This document shows positions 34,639 through 46,905 of a stretch of 64,000 bases of DNA, in pieces. This DNA is from Talinum fruticosum. Its lineage: Eukaryota > Streptophyta > Magnoliopsida > Caryophyllales > Talinaceae. The stretch is from positions 186,001 through 250,000 of the forward strand of contig JAITYX010000151.1 of assembly GCA_021018815.1 (NCBI GenBank), read 5' to 3'. The notes below the pieces were generated by a model, which made no database searches, was not told where the DNA came from, and saw only the letters and a list, made by a program, of their open reading frames with translations. A program made the translations under genes and the position numbers. Each line of letters opens with the position of its first letter. Within the stretch, counting starts at the first letter, position 1.

Positions 34639-34643
34639 GAAGA

Positions 34644-36430
34644 AAAGTCAAATGAAATTCGAATACATGGATTAAACATACCTAAAACAAATCGAAGAGC
34701 AATTTTCAGCTTGCAAAGATGAAATTTACCAGGGAATGAATGAGGGGCGAACACAACAAGTAATAGAGAAACCTGAGTGAGTGAGTGAGCAATCATATAG
34801 ATCGTCAATAAGAAGAACAAAATTAGTAGAGAACAAAATCATCACTACCAAAGAGTGAACAAGGAGAAAGAGAGCTCGAGTCGTGGTGCCATGAGGAGTG
34901 AGAAAAAGGAGAGATAGAAAGAGAGAGAGAGATCCATGCTTGCTATCATGAGAAAAAAAGTGAAAGAGGAGAGAGAATGGGCAGTTGAGGGGAAGGGCTA
35001 TTGGATTTTTTATTGCAATGGGCCAAAACTTGATTACATTGAATGGGGTAATTAGGATTGGTTAGGGAAGGCCCATGTTACTCCGTTTACGAGTTTTCTA
35101 TGTTATTATGATTACAAGGTAATTTTGATTACATACAACTTTTTCCAACCAAACGTGGCAATGTAATGAGCTATGTTATTTTAATTGCATTACAACTCTA
35201 AATACCACTAAGCAAATGAGACCTAAGTGTGTTATTTCTATTTCACTCAAACTTACCGGACTATTCAACTCATGTCTTCAATCTTCTCTTGTATGCGCTT
35301 AGTCTCGGTTGTTGCTATTTATCCAACTTAGCTTGCCTCTTGTTTAGTGTTTGCGCTTGCCTATTGTGAGTCTAGATGCATCAAATGATATGAGAGCTTC
35401 GGCTACTCTTCTAGGTCATAGCTTCAACTCTCAAACACACCCTTAACTCAAAGTTTGGGATTGACACGACAATATATTGATTATATATAAGGAGTGATAC
35501 TAAGAATAGTAAATAAAAACATATTATTTACATGTGATAGTAACTTACAAGATCTTCAAGTTACTAAATTAGATTATGTTTGTCTTATTTGTTTTGTATA
35601 CAAAGAAAAAGTATGTTTTCGGAGAAATGGTGAAGAGTTAGGGATGTAAGACTAGGCTTATGGAGGGCGAATATTATTGGATCGGACCCGCTCATTGAAC
35701 GATAGCACCTACACATAAAGCTTAGGACTCGGGTTGTGCCCAAGTCTGACCCCTCCGATGATCAAGTTAGTTACTGAGTTGGGAAGGGGTGGGTCCACAT
35801 GTGGGCCCAGATTGTAAGAAAAAGTGTGTTTAGTCTGGTTTAGGAATTGGTGCTCCAAAATGACATTACCTACTGAGGCGGGTAGGTGAGATATTTATAA
35901 TCCCACATAGATTACCTATTTTTGCCTAATCTTGAAATGTTGTTTTGGGGATTTATTGGCGAATTGGGCTTCCTTAAGGGCTCAATTTGACTTCTTCTAG
36001 CCTTTTGGACTTACCTTGGATCTAGGCTGCTTTTGGGCTTGGGTAGTGGGTCATTTGACGACCCAAGTTGTTTTTCCTAATCACTTTAGCCTCTCACATT
36101 TTACAGGTATGTCTCTCCAATTGTGCCAATAAGATGTGGATTACCGATGTAACTGTTCGGATTAATCATAGATGGCTCTTTGTGTTTTGCATTAGGGTGC
36201 AAGATTGTATTGAACCTCTTTGCTCATGTTGGTGGCAGTATGGATTTGTCTACACTCTTTCCTCGGCTCACCTTGCAATGATCCAGGCTGCTTCATGGGA
36301 AGTCTCTCATGACATTGTTGGGCTGGCTTATTTGCTAGCCAGGAATGACTAGTTCCTTGAATGTGTGCAACACCCTACCTCACACAACCTTAGTCCTTTA
36401 GCGGACAGAAGACCTCGGATCACGGTATTC
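34644..36430. other. Harbinger flank and unclassified repeats
   Basis: 34644-35220 continues the interrupted element and contains GA-rich tracts and repeated gtaatg motifs. 35221-35640 includes a PBS-like tgatatgagagc at 35386-35397 with no recognisable LTR beside it. 35640-36060 is a moderately GC-rich block with a TATA-like atatttataa near 35892. A 94-codon frame at 36068-36352 has no recognisable domain. No gene can be supported. Confidence 0.35.
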
Positions 36431-36431
36431 C

Positions 36432-36632
36432 TTACTTGGAGCGAGGCAACTTTCTATTCATCCTCGGTGAATAAAATTGTTCGCACAGATGGAACCCACA
36501 CCTTTTAATACAAACTTCATCGGATGCACTACGTAGGACGCCGAATTTGTTCTTGCGGGGTGCTTGGTTGGAACTCTTTCGATCGGAGATCCTTGATGGC
36601 AACTGGACAAGGCTTGTGAATGTAGAAAGCAC
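36432..36632 (-). pseudogene. Possible fragment of a TIR-NBS-LRR C-terminal domain
   Basis: A 66-codon minus-strand frame contains DEVCIKRCGFHLCEQ. Plant TIR-NBS-LRR resistance proteins often end their C-terminal jelly-roll (C-JID) domain with a V-K-x-C-G-h-H-L-h-Y-E-Q pattern, and KRCGFHL is a common form. Nothing upstream on this strand supports a longer gene, because Tat LTR sequence begins at about 36650. It may be a captured gene end or a coincidence. Confidence 0.25.
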
Positions 36633-36649
36633 GACCCGTGTCCGTCGGG

Positions 36650-38414
36650 ACGACGGGACCGAGTTTCCCTATGAATGTCGGCTGCCTTGATTTTATTTTT
36701 GTTAAGACCCTTTTTAAAACTTGATTTTTGAAAGTTTATTTGGAAATTACGATGAGCCTCTTATCAAGATTATTTCTTTTTAGAATATGAATTTAAAATA
36801 ATTTAGGTGCAAGTGTGAGTAGAGATTTTTATTAATCATTTTATTTTTAGAAATTTATTTTAATGAAGTCTCGGGATGTTGTTTCGAGGATAAAGAAAAC
36901 AAAAAGTTTAAAAGTCACATTTTGCAAGCAAATTTCTTCGACTAAATAAACAAACCTGATTGGCCGAAAGTCGAAGCCGACTACTAGCTAACATCGGCGT
37001 GAGCTTGCGCCAATCGATAACCGAGCACTCGGTTATAGGGCTATGACTCGAGTACTCGGTCTCAGCCCTATAGCTTCAGCTAACAAAATGAAACCCTAAT
37101 ATTCCAATTTTTAGCGTGAAATGTGGAGAAACAAATAGAAAAAACTAAAAGCAAAAATAAGGAGTCAAAACTCGGTTTGAGAAAATAAAAACTAACCAAA
37201 ATACAAAAAAACTCTCCCAATCTTAGTATAAAAAACTAAGCTTAAAATATTTTTTGAAACAAAATCCATTGGTCAAAAATAAAGAATTCACAATTTGGGG
37301 GCAAAGGTGTGAAATGAAGAAGGATTCTCTCCATTTCACCCATTAACGGACGACCTTTACTAATCTAAATGGTGAGTTCAAAATTGTGTTTAAACGATGA
37401 AGCAATCAACACGCGATATACAAAAATTAGAGCAAATAAAACATGCCAGAAAGCGATAAAAAGAAAATAATAAAGCGATAAAGAAAGCGGTAAAAAAAGT
37501 AATAAAGAAAGCAAAACACGAATAAGGAAAGCAAGAATTAAAAGATTACAGCGGATGGAGAAGGAAAGTAAAGCGATTACATTATTAATTCACAATACGA
37601 AAAGCAATAAATAATTAAAATTAAATAAAGTAAAAAAACAAATTCGGGATGGTGCAAGCGCGCCTCGGGTTGGCCCACCAGCTGACTTGAATCTCGATCA
37701 GATTTTGACAGAGTGACGGTACGACGATGAGCACATGAAATGATTAAAAGAGGGCTATTTTAGTTGGTTTAGAAAGGAACTACGCGAGTGGAGTAACTGG
37801 GAAGTAGGGAGAAGATAATGTGGGAGATAGTCGGGGAGAGAGAATTTTAGCATAAAGCGCATGGGGGTGGTTTACTCGCTCAAATTGGGGTGTAAAATAA
37901 GGAGAGGGAAACTATCTATTTGTAGGGAAGTTTAGGGTTTAGGAAACCCTAACCATAACTTCAAAATTCGTGTCTTGAAGAGATAAGTCGATCGAAAATC
38001 CCGGAAATGGATGGAGGAGATCCCGGGAAGTAGAACTCACGAAATAGTGTCATCTGTAGAGTCCTAGAAAGGCGGTGTCGACAATACGACGTCGTACGAA
38101 CACTTTGGAATGCATTCCTCGTTGGGCGCTGAAGCATAACAAAACGCTACGTTTTTCGTGCGGGCTTGAGAGAAACGGTGCCTATTTAGGAAACACTCCA
38201 TTTTTGAAACTTTTTATTTTTGGAAAGTATTTCTTTTTGGAAGGTTTTCATTTATGGTGCGAGTTGGCTTTTTGTGGGCTACTGGCTTCCACGACTCTAC
38301 TTTAGTTTGATCTTGACATGAGCATGCAAAGCAAATTAGGTTTTCATCATCGGGCCAACAAAAACAAATACAATAAATAAATAGAAAAGGGACGACTCTT
38401 TTTAGGTGTTTACA
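36650..38414 (-). mobile_element. Tat-like LTR (3' LTR of the second gag-only element)
   Basis: From about 36650 (gggaccgagtttccctatgaatgtcgg) it parallels the LTR at 43985-45710. It ends gacgactctttttaggtgtttaca at 38414. The segment to its right, cttagccgtgactttgactc, is the decayed PPT (minus strand). Its left (3') boundary is approximate. Confidence 0.75.
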
Positions 38415-38569
38415 CTTAGCCGTGACTTTGACTCGAGCCCGAAAGACGAATGTCAAAGTAGACACTAAAGAGTACTTACTTGTTTAGTTGGCGTCGCTTT
38501 GGATGTCGCTTGCATTTGTAAAATTAATGCATATGAAATTGTTCAATAGATTATGAAGTCCGCTTGGCC

Positions 38570-39300
38570 AATTCTTAAACTTGATTAAAGTCCTGAGCTT
38601 GGATTAGTGTGCTTAAACTTGACCATGTACTTAGTCCGAAGTTTGGCGAGGGCTTCAACTTGACACGGGTAGTAAAGTATGAAGTTGAGCGGGGTGCTTG
38701 AACTTGACCTCTCTTGGCTCGAAGTCCGGTGGAGTATCCCGAGCTTGGCTTGATCATTGTCTAGAAGCTCGAATGAGGGTCTTAAACTTGACCATTTCTT
38801 GGTCCGAAGCTTGGGTATAATTTTCTACACTAACGGCTTTGTTAGCCGACCAATGTAAATTAATTAAAGTGTTACCGAAAATGATCTATAGCTAGATCAT
38901 ATTTTAGATGCGCTGCCTTGACTTGGCCATAGACAGGTCCCGAATTCTTAGCTTGGTGTCTAAACCATGACCGCTATTAAGCCTGAAGCTTGACTAGTTG
39001 TCTTAACCTTGACCATTGTTGAGTCCGAACCTCAACGAAGGTATCTAAACCTTGACCGTTCTTAGGCCCGAAGCTCGACGAGAGTGTATGAATCTTAAGC
39101 GCTGTTGGCTCTAAAGCTTGACTGGGGCATTTGAATCTTATCCCTTATTGGGCTTGAAGCTCGACGGGGTGTCTAAACCTTTACCACTGTTGAGCCCGAA
39201 GCTCGACCGGTTGTTTGAACCTTGACCGCTTTTAGTCTTGAAGCTCAATGGGGTGTTTGAACCTTGCCCATTGTTGGGTCCGAAGCTCGAGTCTACCCAC
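38570..39300. repeat. Diverged ~50-bp minisatellite (second copy)
   Basis: About a dozen irregular units with ctaaaccttgaccgctattgagcccgaagctcgacg-like sequence, homologous to the array at 5640-6100. Confidence 0.72.
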
Positions 39301-40059
39301 TCTCATCCGAACAAGGACAGATGAACTTGACTTGTTTGAAAATCTGATGTTGAATTGGGTTTTATGCCCTATTCTAGTCTAGCTCTTCTCATGAGTCGGA
39401 GAGTCGGCGAGGTTTGACATTCTCGGTTGATTTTCTTTGAAAGTGGAAATGTCGATAACCTTCTTGATGCTTGACTTGATAGTTGATGCTGATTATTGAA
39501 TAATCTCTTGTAGGGTGCTTTCTTATTAACTTTTGCATTTTAAAAATTTTGACTTATGCAAATGAAATGAATGCAACACTTTATTCTAAGAACAAATGCA
39601 TTCTTCTATTAATATGATACGAAAAATTTAAAAGAGAAGGAGAAAATTGAACTTTAGCCTTCATTTCCGAAAGTAATGGGCTGCTTGAATTGTAATGTAC
39701 TACTGCTGAATGGCGAGACCTAGACCTGACTGCTCGGTCTGGAACAAAAAGGTAATTTCCCGATTGATTTCTACTCCTCTAGGTATGGCAAAGTGGCTTT
39801 AAATTTGGAAATTAGAAATGGGAATTAGGAACATGATTAGGATTAGGGCCGGACCTCATGGGCTTCGTACGCATGTGCTTGTAGGAGAAATAATGCCTTC
39901 ATTGTTCAAAGAAAAATACACATTTTTAAAAAAAATAAAAAAGGAAATAGACCTAGGATGGATCTAAAAGGGGAAATGCACACTTTATTAGCATCCTTGA
40001 TGAGTGAGGGGCTCATTGGATGATCTTCTAGCTAGTTGTGGCTCTTATATAAGCATGCT

Positions 40060-40980
40060 GGCATCTCGGAGAGTTTTAAAGTCCATGGAAAGCAAGAACC
40101 TTAAGTGCTGATGGTACGCGGGTTTTAGATTTTCGATGATTAGCCTAACTCGATACTTTTAAGAGCGTCGATCCGCCATGTGGGCAGCCTTTTCCCTCGA
40201 GAACCGAGGAAGTTAGTGAAGTTCTCCTTGTCTTCTTGTTTGATCGGCTCTAGGTTTTGAAGAGTGATTGGTAGATCATTATTGTAGGAGTATTCATATA
40301 AGAACTCCCTACAAAGATCCTACCAGCTTGTGACCCTTCCGTGGGTCAACAATGTTGTACCACTTCATGACGTCTTTGTCAAACATCCATGGGAATCGAC
40401 ATGGTATGTATCCTCCGGTACATTCCTTAGGGTTATTGCCCCTACAAAGCTCATCACATGATGGTGAGGGTTTTCAGTCCCGTGGAACTTAATGTCGGGC
40501 ATAGTGAATTTTGAGGGCAATTTGCTTTAGGGATTGAAGTAAATCCCGGGCTAACTAGTAGTCATTGATCATCGAGGATTCACGCAACAATTCTCTATTG
40601 AGTCTATTCGTGGAACAGATCGAGGCTCGAAGATCTTATCTTCTTTTTCTTTCCCTTTTGACTTTGGTTTTTCTCCAGTTCTTTAGGCATGAGGTCAAGG
40701 GTTTCGGATATTGACTCAATCTTTTTAACCCGGGCCTCAATATTACCTTCTAATTTTCCAACGAGACTCTTTGAACAAATTCATGATGGGGGTTCACCTT
40801 GGTTCATCGGCCATTTTGGAGGAAGGTTACGCTTTGTCCATGGGTAACATACTGGTGTTACTAGAAAAGGTGATGGACGTACTAGTGTGATACATGTTGA
40901 TGTGGGATGTATCGGTGTCGACCGTGCTCGATGTTGAAGTAGTTGAAGTAGACTTCTTATTTTCTAGCCTCTTGACGCTA
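40060..40980 (-). pseudogene. Gypsy (Tat-like) gag remnant, second copy
   Basis: Nucleotide homologue of 7090-8010, including the segment at about 40240-40420 that corresponds to the clearest capsid frame there (tttgacaaagacgtcatgaagtgg on the minus strand). It is more decayed, with no frame above 60 codons remaining. The right part (40800-40980) keeps the Ser/Thr/Pro-rich coding bias. Confidence 0.55.
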
Positions 40981-41090
40981 GAATTCCTGATTCGAGGAGG
41001 ATGCTTTATCCTACTTCCTAAATGAGTAGGTGCTCAAGATTAGCTCGTGGAAAATTTTAGGGAGATGGGGCTAAAATGCTTGACTGAGGA

Positions 41091-41475
41091 ACTTGATCAA
41101 AAGTCATTGTATTCATTCTCAATCTTATAGTTACAACTCCAGCTTACGTATTTCGGTATATTCGAGTTGTAATGTCTTGTACTCGATTACAAACTCTCTT
41201 CGTACACTCCAAGTAAGGTCCCTTGACTGAGTTGTAAAGGTTAACTCAGCTCGGCTATCACTAGCTGTAAGGGTTATCTCAACTAGGAAGTACTAGATCG
41301 GATAAGGGAATTTCGAGTCTAGGAAAAACTTGTAAGGAGTTGTCTAAGAGAGCAACTCGAGCAACTCGGCTTGAGTCAATCTACTATATTTTGTGGATTC
41401 AAAATAGTGGATTTGACTTCGTGCTTGGATTAGCACGGTCCGTGGTTTTCCGCCCCAGGAGAGTTTCCACGTACT
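41091..41475 (+). mobile_element. SIRE LTR fragment, plus orientation
   Basis: Matches the 3' half of the SIRE LTR (compare 9890-10265), from acttgatcaaaagtcattg to gtttccacgta. It joins directly to an inverted LTR piece at about 41491. Confidence 0.85.
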
Positions 41476-41490
41476 TTCTATGTTACCGGC

Positions 41491-42710
41491 TTTCTAGACT
41501 CGAAATTCCCTTATCCGATCTAGTACTTCCTAGCTGAGATAACCCTTATAGCTAGGGACAACTGAGATGAATTAACCTTTACAACTCAGTCAAGGGACCT
41601 TACTTAGAGTGTATGAAGAGAGTTTGTAACAGAGTACAAGACCTTACAACTTAGAATATAATGAAATACGGAATTGGAGTTGTAAGTAGAAGATTGAGAA
41701 TGAATACAATGACTTTTGATCAAGTATATATTTTTACAATTGGTTCAACAATCTTTAAGTCTTGAGATTTGGCTTCTATTTATAGATGACCAAGCAGCTT
41801 AGCCGTTGTGTCCATCTTCCGACTGGAAGTTCCTTTATGACCGTTGTGTAGGATTTTTTGAGTCACTCGGAAAATATCCGTTGAAATATGAACATTAGAC
41901 AACGACTCTTGACTCCCTTGGAAGTGCCTAAAACCACTGGCGGTGTCTTCAAAAGTAAGGTGGAAACCACCGATGAGCTTAGTGTTGCAGATTTCTATTT
42001 ACGGAAACGGACAACCCTAACACGAGTGTCTAGGGCTAGGTTAGAGGTGGAAAAGCCTTGTTTCTCTGGTGATTTGACGTTTTGAAGCTAGTTACTTTTG
42101 TAATTCAAATTTAGGATAGCCTCGTTTGAATCACCTACAAAAGTAAATCAATTTGGTTCTCAAAGTATAAAATACTTTGGTCGAATATTACACACAAATA
42201 ATAATATAATTAAGATAATTAAGTGACTAATTATCCGGGTCGGAAAAGGAATGGAATTTTCTGAGTCTAATATTCATGATACTAAAAATTCCATCCGAGT
42301 CAATCTAAATGAGAATCAAGTTAACTAAAGAATATCGGAGGGAATAAACTTGATCTAGACTGAGCATGATTCAAACTAGAAGCGCCGACTCTTACAAAGT
42401 AAGACCTGTAATATGAAGTCTGTCCCGAGTACTGTTATACGAATACCGGCGTTTGAACATGCGATAATTCTAAGTGATGAGTGATTCAGAACTTAGTGTA
42501 ACATAGTGAGTGCAGCTTTATGAGTCACACGGAGTCATGCATAAATACATGAAATAATTTCTATAACGCTTAGAGAAAATACTATATCACTCAGAAAAGT
42601 TTCTATGGAACAAGAAATGACTTGGAATCAAAACTTTATAAGTGAGAAAATCTTATACCCGATTCCCTTGATAGAACTCGGAAAAGTGAGGTGTAAAGTC
42701 CGAGTATTCA
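41491..42710 (-). mobile_element. SIRE LTR fragment, minus orientation
   Basis: Begins inside the LTR at ctagactcgaaattccc and ends at the true LTR terminus GAGTATTCA at 42710. A TATA-like sequence lies near 41777-41786 on the minus strand. The roughly 380 terminal bases on the left side are absent, replaced by the plus-oriented piece. Confidence 0.87.
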
Positions 42711-43139
42711 AGATGAATTCAGGTGATGAACAAAAATGCTAATATGTTGATGAACAAAAGCCAAAGCCTCAAACTTACTAAACGAGAGGAGGATGTCTAT
42801 GGCGGGACACACCTCGGTAGACTTACGAAAACCAGCATCCACTATGTCCCACAGCTGGCAACTGTCTAGAAAAAGACTGAGACTAAAGATATTTGACTTA
42901 CTCGAAAATGCAATTAACGGACTGAACTTCAAGGGAAAGGAAAATTTTGACATTTGCCTAAAATGCACAAAATTGATCAACTCAAGAAGGTTAAATATTG
43001 TATGTTATTTTGCACCCATGCAAGAGTTATTTCACAAACTCTAACCTAAACTAGAGGCCCTCAAGAAAAAGGTTAAATACTAAAAGCATCCACATTCATT
43101 CCTAGCATGCAAATGAAAAGAAGGTACAACCTAGACTGC
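42711..43139. other. Unclassified sequence
   Basis: Contains overlapping open frames on both strands (42793-43044 plus, 42980-42708 minus) with no domain I recognise. I cannot support a gene. Confidence 0.25.
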
Positions 43140-43850
43140 CAAGGTTTTGGTAAAAAATTTTTTCCATTTAAATTTTCTTTCCAGCCTATTTTCTTAGAAT
43201 CAAATAAAGCCTTAATGAACATTTTTGGAAAGGTCGAACAAATAAAGCCCACCTGGACTTAACACTGGCAGGTGGTTACTCGTCTAATCATAGTGTGCTT
43301 TTTCTCGATTCTTGATCGAGAGGCACCGATTATTCAAGTGTCGCTATGCATCCCAAAAGGGACAAAATTTTCAAAATATAAGCTACCATGTATCTGACCT
43401 AGAATGATCCCTATGATGAGGAAAAAAGTTAAGGGAAAATTAATTTTTTTCTTACGTTTGGTTCAAGGAAAAATAGAGCAAAAACATTATAATCATTTTC
43501 TACCTTTTACCCATCCATCATATTATCATGAAAACAAGAGAGAAAATATTCAATAGCATTGATTAATTGAGAGGAGAGATAAAATTCTTAATGACATTAC
43601 TTAATATAATTCTCTCTCTTTTCTCCATTTCTCTCTTTTTGTGAAATTTTTCTTCCATTTTCCTCTCAATTTTGGAAGGAAAATATCATTGATCAAATTG
43701 ACAAAATTTTCCATGAGTTTTTCCATCAAACTTTTTTCTCTCATTTTTCTTCAATTCAAACAAGGGAAAGAAATTTATTTTCCGCATTTTTTTCTATCTT
43801 TATATATTTTTTAGAATCAAATAGAGCCTAAGGGTAAAGCCTAAAGCTCG
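43140..43850. mobile_element. MITE-like inverted-repeat DNA
   Basis: Ends near 43434-43475 and 43745-43788 form an imperfect inverted repeat of about 40 bp (ggaaaattaattttttt paired with aagaaatttattttcc). The segment between is AT-rich and noncoding. Two copies of ttagaatcaaata(a/g)agcct at about 43195 and 43811 suggest related or nested insertions. Family and target duplication are not resolved. Confidence 0.4.
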
Positions 43851-43984
43851 AAATTAAAAGCAATTAAAATCCGATGCTCCTTAAATGCAATATGTCTAAT
43901 GTAAAACACAATAGGGATACTTACAATTTTGATTTTCAAGTCTCACCCTCTCAATAATTGATGTCCTCACTTGGAGTTGTCACC

Positions 43985-45710
43985 ATAGGAACTACAATCC
44001 CTCCCCGACAGCGGGATCGATTTTCCCCATGAATGTCGGTTCCCTTGATTTTATTTTTCTTAAAATTCTTTTTAAAATTTTATTTTTGAAAATTTATTTG
44101 GAAAGTGGAATGTGTCTCTTATTAAGATATTTCTTTTTAGAATATGATTTTAGAACAGTTTAGGTGAAAGTGTGATTAATAATTTTTATTAATCATTTTA
44201 TTTTTAGAAATTTATTTTAGGGAAGTCTCGGGATGTTATTTCGAGGATAAAGAAAATAGGAACATAAAGAGTCACATTGTTTCGAAAACTCTTTGACCAA
44301 AAAAGAAATCTGGTGAGGCTGAAAGCTAAGATTGACTACTAGCCGGCGCCAGCGTGAGCCTGCACCAACAGGTAATTGGCGCCAACTATAGGGCTATGAC
44401 CGAGGACTCGGTCTCGGCCCTCCAAATGAAACCCTAATTTTCTATTTTGAGCCTAAAATTTCAAGAAGCAAATAACAAATTGAAGCAAAAATAAAAAGTC
44501 GCTGGTTAGTTTTAGAAAATAAAAACTAACAAAAATACAAAAACTTTCCCAATGTTAGTATGGAAAAGTTAAGCTTGAAAGATGTTTTGAAAGAAACTCC
44601 ATCAGTCATAAACCAAGAATCCAAGTATTTTGGGATGAAGATACGAAAAGAAGAGGAATGCTCTCCATTCCGCCCATCAACGACGACTTTATTAATCTAA
44701 ATTGTCAGTTCAAAATTGTGTTTAAACAATAAAGCAATCAGCATGTGTTATACAGAAATTAATGCAAACAAAACATGTTAAGAAAGCGATAAACAAGAAA
44801 ATAATAAAGCGGTAAAGAAATAAGTAAAAAAAACAAAAAGGAAAGTGAGAAATAATAGATTACAACGGCCAGGAAGGAAAGTAAGGCGCTACATCCTTAG
44901 TCCATAATACAAAAAGCAATAACTAACTGAAATTAAGTACAAAAACAAACTTCAGGATGGTGGAAACACGCCCTTAGGTTGACCCATATGTTGGCTTGAA
45001 TCTCAATCAGATTTCGGTAGAGTGACAGATGGGACACCTGTTCACAAGAAATGATGAAAAGAGGGCTATTTTAGTGGGTTTTGAAAGGGACTACTTGTGT
45101 GGAGTAACCGAGAAGTAGAGAAAAAAATATTGTGGGAGATAGTAAGGGAGAGAGAATTTAAGCATAAAGGGGTTTTCCTGCTTAAATTGGAGTTTGAAAT
45201 GAGGAGAGTGGATTAGCTTATTTATAGGAAATATTAGGGCTTATGAAACCGTAAATCTAGCTTTAAAAGTAGTCTCGTCAAAGAGATAAGTTGGCGAAAA
45301 ATCCCGAAAATGGATAGAGGAGATCCCCGGAAGACGAACCGATGAAAGGGGTTGTCCGCAAAGTCCTGGAAACATGGCGCCGGCTAAACGATGTCGTACG
45401 GATGCTTTGAGTTGAGTTCCTTGCTTTGCTGATGAAGCATAACAAAATGCTTCGTTTTCGAGCGGGCTAAGTAAAACGACACCGGTTATGGAAACTTTAT
45501 ATTTTTGAAAACTTTCTATTTTGGAAAGTTTCTATTTTCGAAGGCTTTTTTTTTGTGTGGGTTGGTTTTTATGGGCTACTAGCTTCGCCACTCGTACTTT
45601 AGTCCAATCTTAACCCGAGCATGAAAACGAGATTGGGTTTTCATCATCGGGGTTAATAAAAACAAATAAAAAATAAATAGAAATGAGACGACACTTTTTA
45701 GGTGTCTACA
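43985..45710 (-). mobile_element. Tat-like LTR followed by unknown sequence X1
   Basis: Left part ccccgacagcgggatcgattttcccc..., then the full LTR body, ending acgacactttttaggtgtctaca at 45710. The sequence to the right is not the PPT region seen beside other copies but a segment shared with 50444 onward. The exact left boundary is uncertain. Confidence 0.72.
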
Positions 45711-46905
45711 ATGAGTGGTTAAGGATAAAGATGCCTCAGACTCAAAAGATTGTTGAATTGAGCTCGGGTCGATCGTTTCTAAAAAATGCGCCTCAACTTG
45801 ACTCGGATAAAGGGTGGTGCTCGACAACTTTGTAGACTTTTTCTTTTTTCTTTGTTGTATTTTGTTTTGCGAATGTCGTACAATTATTGTACTTTTACCT
45901 CTTTGACACTAGTGTTCGCTAGCGGATATTGATTACATAAATGTGAATTTTGTATCGAGATTAGTGCCAACAAGATGCTTTGTATGGAAATTACCAAGGT
46001 GACCATTCGTTTTTCGTCATTAATGATTCTTGGGTTTTGTATCCTAATATAGGGTCTTTATAAGGCCTACTTTTATATCGTAAAAAGCGGAAAGCTTTGA
46101 CTTGAATTTTACCTTTTTGACCATTTGGAAAGTATGAACCACTCATTTGAATTGTCATATACTACTAAGCTTGCCAACTCCATGTTGGAGTTAGAAATTT
46201 TTGTTGGCAGCTGGGTTGTCCTACTTTCCATGCGTCTGGGTCAATCCTAGGTGAACTCGGTCATTTTCCCTTTCTTTGACAAAGGCATTGATGAACAGCA
46301 GCATACTGTGCATGGCTTTCGTTGCTTAGCTTAAGCAACCTCTTATGTATCTATGGTGAGTAAAGCAACTTATGCAGGTATTGTCATGCAATTCTTTGTC
46401 CAAGTGCTTAGGGGTGTTGTTCACAATGTTAACTTCGTTTCCGTAGAGACCTAGTTGGGATATATCAACCAAAGGATCTTAAATAATTGTTCGAAGAGAA
46501 TTAAGAAGGTCATTCACAAGGTCAACCCTTTAGACTCGGAGGATTGTTGAAGGTGTACAAGCTCAATGGTTCCCATGGTCCTTGCATCTTGCTCGACAAT
46601 GAGTGTTCGTCTTGATTTTACAATTCTTTGGTTGGTTTAATTTGGTTGGATTTGACGTAGGCTTTCTTTCCTTTTTTTTCCTTTGTTAATGAACGTGTAG
46701 TAATTAATGTACCTTTAGAAGTTATGATAGTCATCAGTTTAACTGGACGTAAAGCACATTTATACTCTTGCATGGGGATTTGTGTTGTTTATGTACTTCG
46801 ATTCCTCCCATTACTCTTATAAATTACGATGATGTACACATTTATTTGTTGCACTTCAATTAACGTTCGTTCCTCTCGAAGCTACTATTATTCTCTTGAA
46901 CGCTT
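45711..46905. repeat. Unknown repeat X1 (paralogue at 50444)
   Basis: Homologous along its length to 50444-51597, starting exactly at the LTR edge in both places. Conserved stretches include ccaactccatgttggagttagaaatttt and gtgcttaggggtgttgttc. Neither copy keeps a long frame. The better copy has plus-strand ORFs of 80-90 codons without recognisable domains. It could be a decayed cargo gene of a Tat element; that is inference. Confidence 0.6.

Larger units (their letters stand above)
28442..35220 (-). mobile_element. PIF/Harbinger transposon, broken
   Basis: Two minus-strand ORF remnants that go together in plant PIF/Harbinger elements: a DDE transposase (about 30490-29470) and a Myb/SANT-like DNA-binding protein (28740-28442). 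The left side is cut by a Tat solo LTR at 28441. The upstream part is interrupted by a 3.2-kb solo LTR (31413-34638). Terminal repeats were not found with confidence. The AT-rich 34980-35220, with repeated gtaatg/cattac motifs, may be the 5' end or a separate MITE. Confidence 0.65.
38415..41045 (-). mobile_element. Internal region of the second gag-only Tat derivative
   Basis: Same layout as 5105-8050: PPT remnant, minisatellite (38570-39300), untranslated DNA (39300-40000) and gag remnant (40060-40980). No pol. The right side ends at about 41044, where SIRE LTR sequence begins after a short unrelated stretch. Confidence 0.6.

Noticed and set aside
35386..35397. tgatatgagagc, resembling a Met-tRNA primer-binding site
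   Set aside because: Two mismatches to the usual site, and no LTR terminus or gag could be found around it.
43957..45715. Solo-LTR interpretation with a target duplication for the Tat LTR ending at 45710
   Set aside because: No 5-bp match could be found between the right flank (atgag) and any plausible left boundary.
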